Assembly: GCA_025997455.1 (NCBI GenBank)
Contig: BNUP01000023.1
Span: forward strand, 1 to 22,651
Origin: Fibrobacterales bacterium
GTDB lineage: Bacteria > Fibrobacterota > Fibrobacteria > Fibrobacterales > Fibrobacteraceae
DNA: 22,651 nt
Direction of reading: 5' to 3'
How positions within the stretch are numbered: position 1 is the first letter of the stretch; each line of letters begins with the position of its first letter. Below the pieces are notes generated by a model that saw nothing but the letters and a program-made list of their open reading frames with translations, was not told where the DNA came from and ran no database searches. A program made the position numbers and the translations under genes. Positions 20,569-22,651 of the stretch are shown one piece after another.

Positions 20569-21591
20569 ATGTTTGGACTTTTTTCCTGCGATATAGGTAT
20601 AGACCTCGGAACTGCAAATACGCTGGTGCATGTTGCCGGGAAGGGAATCGTAATAAACGAACCTACGGTGGTCGCTATAGACCGAAAGAACGACAGGGTA
20701 ACATACATAGGTGCAGAGGCAAAAAAGATGTTGGGACGAACTCCCGATGAAATTGTTGCAAAACGACCGATGAAAGACGGCGTTATTGCGGAGTTTGAAT
20801 TGGTAGCCGCGTTGTTGCAGCACTTCATTAGAAAGGTGCAGAAATATCCGCTGTTTTTAGTTAAGCCGAGAATTGTGGTTGGAGTGCCCTCCGGTATAAC
20901 TCCGGTTGAAAGGCGAGCGGTTGTTGAGGCAACCAGAAATGCAGGTGCAAGAGAAGTGTATTTGGTGGAAGAGCCTATGGCGGCGGCTATCGGTATGAAA
21001 ATTCCCGTTACGGATGCCTCAGGTCACATGGTTATCGATTGCGGCGGCGGAACAAGTGAAATAGCAGTTATCTCCTTGGGCGGAACTGTTTGCAAATGCT
21101 CCGTACCAATTGGCGGCGTAAAAATGGACGAGGCAATTATCAACTACCTGCGGCGCGAGCACAGACTTTTGATTGGCGAATCTACGGCAGAAGAAGTAAA
21201 GAAAAAAATCGGTTCTGCGTTCCCGCTCGAAAATGAACTGACAATGGAAGTTAAAGGGCGCGACCTTGCCGCGGGCATTCCGCGAACGATTACTGTTAAG
21301 AGCGAAGAGATTCGCGAGGCGCTCTCCGAACCCATTTCTAAAATCGCAGAGGCGGTAAAGAAAACGCTTGAGAACACCCCGCCTGAACTTTCTGCAGATA
21401 TTTTGGATAAGGGAATTATTATGGCAGGCGGCACTTCACTTTTGAAGGGCTTGGATGCGAGGCTCCGCTTGGAGACTAACCTCCCCGTGAGCGTGATAGA
21501 TGACGCACTTTTGTGCGTTTGCAAAGGAACGGCGAGAATACTTGAGGATTTGGATACTTATCGCAAAGTGCTTATGCCCATATCGGGGTAA
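20569..21591 (+). CDS. mreB: Rod-shape-determining actin-like protein MreB
   Basis: Bacterial actin homologue that forms membrane-bound filaments and guides lateral wall synthesis with MreC, MreD, RodA and PBP2. The length of 340 aa is typical. ATP-site motifs are intact: phosphate 1 DIGIDLGTANTLV (8-20), phosphate 2 MVIDCGGGTSEIAVISLGG (154-172) and the adenosine motif IIMAGGTSLLKGLDARL near residue 290. The N-terminus MFGLFSCDIGIDLGTANT is the usual MreB opening, and AAAGGA precedes the ATG. It heads mreB-mreC-mreD, with mreC 6 bp after its stop. The C-terminus LEDLDTYRKVLMPISG is of normal length. No anomaly seen. Confidence 0.98.
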   Translation: MFGLFSCDIGIDLGTANTLVHVAGKGIVINEPTVVAIDRKNDRVTYIGAEAKKMLGRTPDEIVAKRPMKDGVIAEFELVAALLQHFIRKVQKYPLFLVKPRIVVGVPSGITPVERRAVVEATRNAGAREVYLVEEPMAAAIGMKIPVTDASGHMVIDCGGGTSEIAVISLGGTVCKCSVPIGGVKMDEAIINYLRREHRLLIGESTAEEVKKKIGSAFPLENELTMEVKGRDLAAGIPRTITVKSEEIREALSEPISKIAEAVKKTLENTPPELSADILDKGIIMAGGTSLLKGLDARLRLETNLPVSVIDDALLCVCKGTARILEDLDTYRKVLMPISG

Positions 21592-21597
21592 CCCAAA

Positions 21598-22410
21598 TTG
21601 AAATTTTTTCAGTTGATAGTGCAGGTTTGCAAGTGGGCGCGAGGTGCGGTTGTATTCGCCCTGCTGGCTGTGATTTCACTGTATATGCTGAACACAAATT
21701 CCAAGAACAAACAGAATATTGCAGACCTGTTATTTTCAACGGTATTTTATTTTCCGCAGTCCGTAACCTCATACATATTCCACTTTCACGAACTCGGCGA
21801 GGAGAATGAACAACTCAAAAAAGATAACGCGCGATTGCAGTTTGAACTCAACTCCGTAAAGGAATACGAAATAGAAAATCAGCGGTTCAAAAAACTTTTA
21901 GCATTTGAGAATCATTGGAATTACCCCATCACTTTAACTCAAATTGTAGGCTATAACCCCGGCACATATATGACCACCGCGGTTGTGAATAGCGGTGAAG
22001 AGGATTCCATTTCTTATGGGATGCCGGTTTTCACGGTGAATGGCTTGGTGGGCAGGGTCTCCAAAGTTTTTAAACATCATTCTATGGTGCAGTTGCTAAC
22101 CGACCCTAACTCGCGAACTTCTGTGATTTCGCAACGCTCGCGGGTTTTTGGAACAGTGTTTTCCTTAGACAACGGAACTATGCAAATTCAAGGGTCGAGT
22201 TATGCCGACTTAAAACCAAACGATACGCTTGTAACTTCAGGGATAGGCGGAGTATTTCCAAAGGGCATTCCCGTTGGTGTGCTCAAAAAATTTGACAAGA
22301 ACAATGACGAGGTTTTGAGTTACGGCACAGTGTCGCTTTTGCAGAATATTGAATCACTTGAAGAGGTTTTTATAATCAGAAAGAATATGGATTGGATTGT
22401 GTGGGAATAG
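21598..22410 (+). CDS. mreC: Rod-shape-determining protein MreC
   Basis: Membrane-anchored periplasmic scaffold of the elongasome that binds PBP2. The 270 aa sequence has a short cytoplasmic lead, one membrane helix (about 13-30), a coiled coil (about 62-102, ELGEENEQLKKDNARLQFE) and the two beta domains, with the family stretch VVNSGEEDSISYGMPVFTVN and GLVGRVSKVFKHHSMVQLL, then SGIGGVFPKGIPVGVL. The start codon is TTG six bases after the mreB stop; the next in-frame ATG would remove most of the membrane helix, so TTG is preferred. The GGGGT upstream is a weak ribosome binding site, so coupling to mreB is likely. Confidence 0.96.
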   Translation: MKFFQLIVQVCKWARGAVVFALLAVISLYMLNTNSKNKQNIADLLFSTVFYFPQSVTSYIFHFHELGEENEQLKKDNARLQFELNSVKEYEIENQRFKKLLAFENHWNYPITLTQIVGYNPGTYMTTAVVNSGEEDSISYGMPVFTVNGLVGRVSKVFKHHSMVQLLTDPNSRTSVISQRSRVFGTVFSLDNGTMQIQGSSYADLKPNDTLVTSGIGGVFPKGIPVGVLKKFDKNNDEVLSYGTVSLLQNIESLEEVFIIRKNMDWIVWE

Positions 22411-22419
22411 CAGAGTTTT

Positions 22420-22442
22420 GTCATTCCTGCGTAGGCGGGAAT
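22420..22442. repeat. Family F palindrome (dRS3-like) between mreC and mreD
   Basis: ATTCCTGC (22423-22430) and GCGGGAAT (22435-22442) pair with one G-T, around GTAG, in the context GTCATTCC...GGAATC. This resembles the dRS3-type repeats described in Neisseria and similar elements elsewhere. It lies inside the mre operon, ending six bases before the first possible mreD ATG. Confidence 0.65.
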
Positions 22443-22447
22443 CTGTA

Positions 22448-22651
22448 ATGGGAATAATTATGATTCATTTTTTGATTTATTTGTTATTATTTTTTATCGC
22501 GGCTGTGTTGCAGACCGTGCTTATTCCGCGTGTGGAAATTTTAGATGCTGAACCGTCTTTACTGTTGATTTTGATTGTGATTTGTGCACTGCGGCACGGC
22601 ACTTTGGCGGGCTGTTTTATGGGTTTTGTTGCCGGTTTGTTCTGCGATGTG
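22448..22651 (+). CDS. mreD: Rod-shape-determining protein MreD, 3'-truncated by window edge
   Basis: Integral membrane partner of MreC in the elongasome. Sixty-eight codons are visible, to the last base of the window. They encode hydrophobic segments and the family pattern LLLILIVICALRHGTLAGCF with MGFVAGLFCDV. Two in-frame ATGs compete, at 22448 and 22460. The second (MIHFLIYLLLFFIAAVLQT) is preceded by GGGA and gives the more usual MreD opening; the first has GGCGGGA from the repeat palindrome as its only possible ribosome binding site. The position after mreC confirms the identity. The rest of the gene lies outside the window. Confidence 0.9.
   Translation, partial: MGIIMIHFLIYLLLFFIAAVLQTVLIPRVEILDAEPSLLLILIVICALRHGTLAGCFMGFVAGLFCDV

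Overview
The window looks like a chromosomal segment of a Gram-negative, flagellated, respiring bacterium that makes menaquinone by the futalosine route. It carries LolC-type lipoprotein sorting, MreBCD elongation genes, FlhA/FlhF, complex I antiporter subunits and MqnA. A short (289 aa) primary-type sigma factor, a lipoprotein fused to the flagellar operon and repeat-filled gaps would fit a Fibrobacterota-like lineage, but that placement is a guess: there is no rRNA or other marker here.

Layout. (1) Positions 1-1568, + strand: ilvD, cut at its 5' end by the window edge. (2) 1907-8522, - strand: nuoL-nuoM-nuoN in a tight operon, then a lone lolC/lolE-type permease after a 320 bp repeat-filled gap. 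(3) 8938-14461, + strand: a flagellar cluster made of a lipoprotein with a predicted beta-propeller, flhA, flhF and a small two-helix membrane protein. (4) 14475-17048, - strand: an AT-rich restriction-modification cassette with an N6-adenine methyltransferase, a PD-(D/E)xK nuclease and a 36-codon reading frame overlapping the nuclease stop. (5) 17092-18500, - strand: a sigma-70 family factor translationally coupled to a zinc-ribbon protein. (6) 19009-20233: a small EF-Tu-domain-2-like protein, divergent from mqnA. (7) 20569 to the end, + strand: mreB-mreC-mreD, with mreD cut by the window edge.

How the genes work together. NuoLMN are the proton-pumping arm of complex I and MqnA starts synthesis of the quinone it would reduce. 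FlhF and FlhA concern placement and export in the flagellum. MreBCD set rod shape. Apart from the restriction-modification cassette, which differs in base composition, the genes are housekeeping.

The most distinctive non-gene feature is the intergenic DNA. All five gaps longer than 300 bp are filled with several families of short palindromic or G-rich repeats. Copies of the same element occur up to 17 kb apart, some nested in or joined to one another. No transposase is present. I did not find a clearly new multi-gene defence or metabolic system. The best candidates for new biology are the modular repeat families, the lipoprotein coupled to flhA, the sigma/zinc-ribbon pair, the NuoM tail and the 36-codon frame in the restriction-modification cassette.
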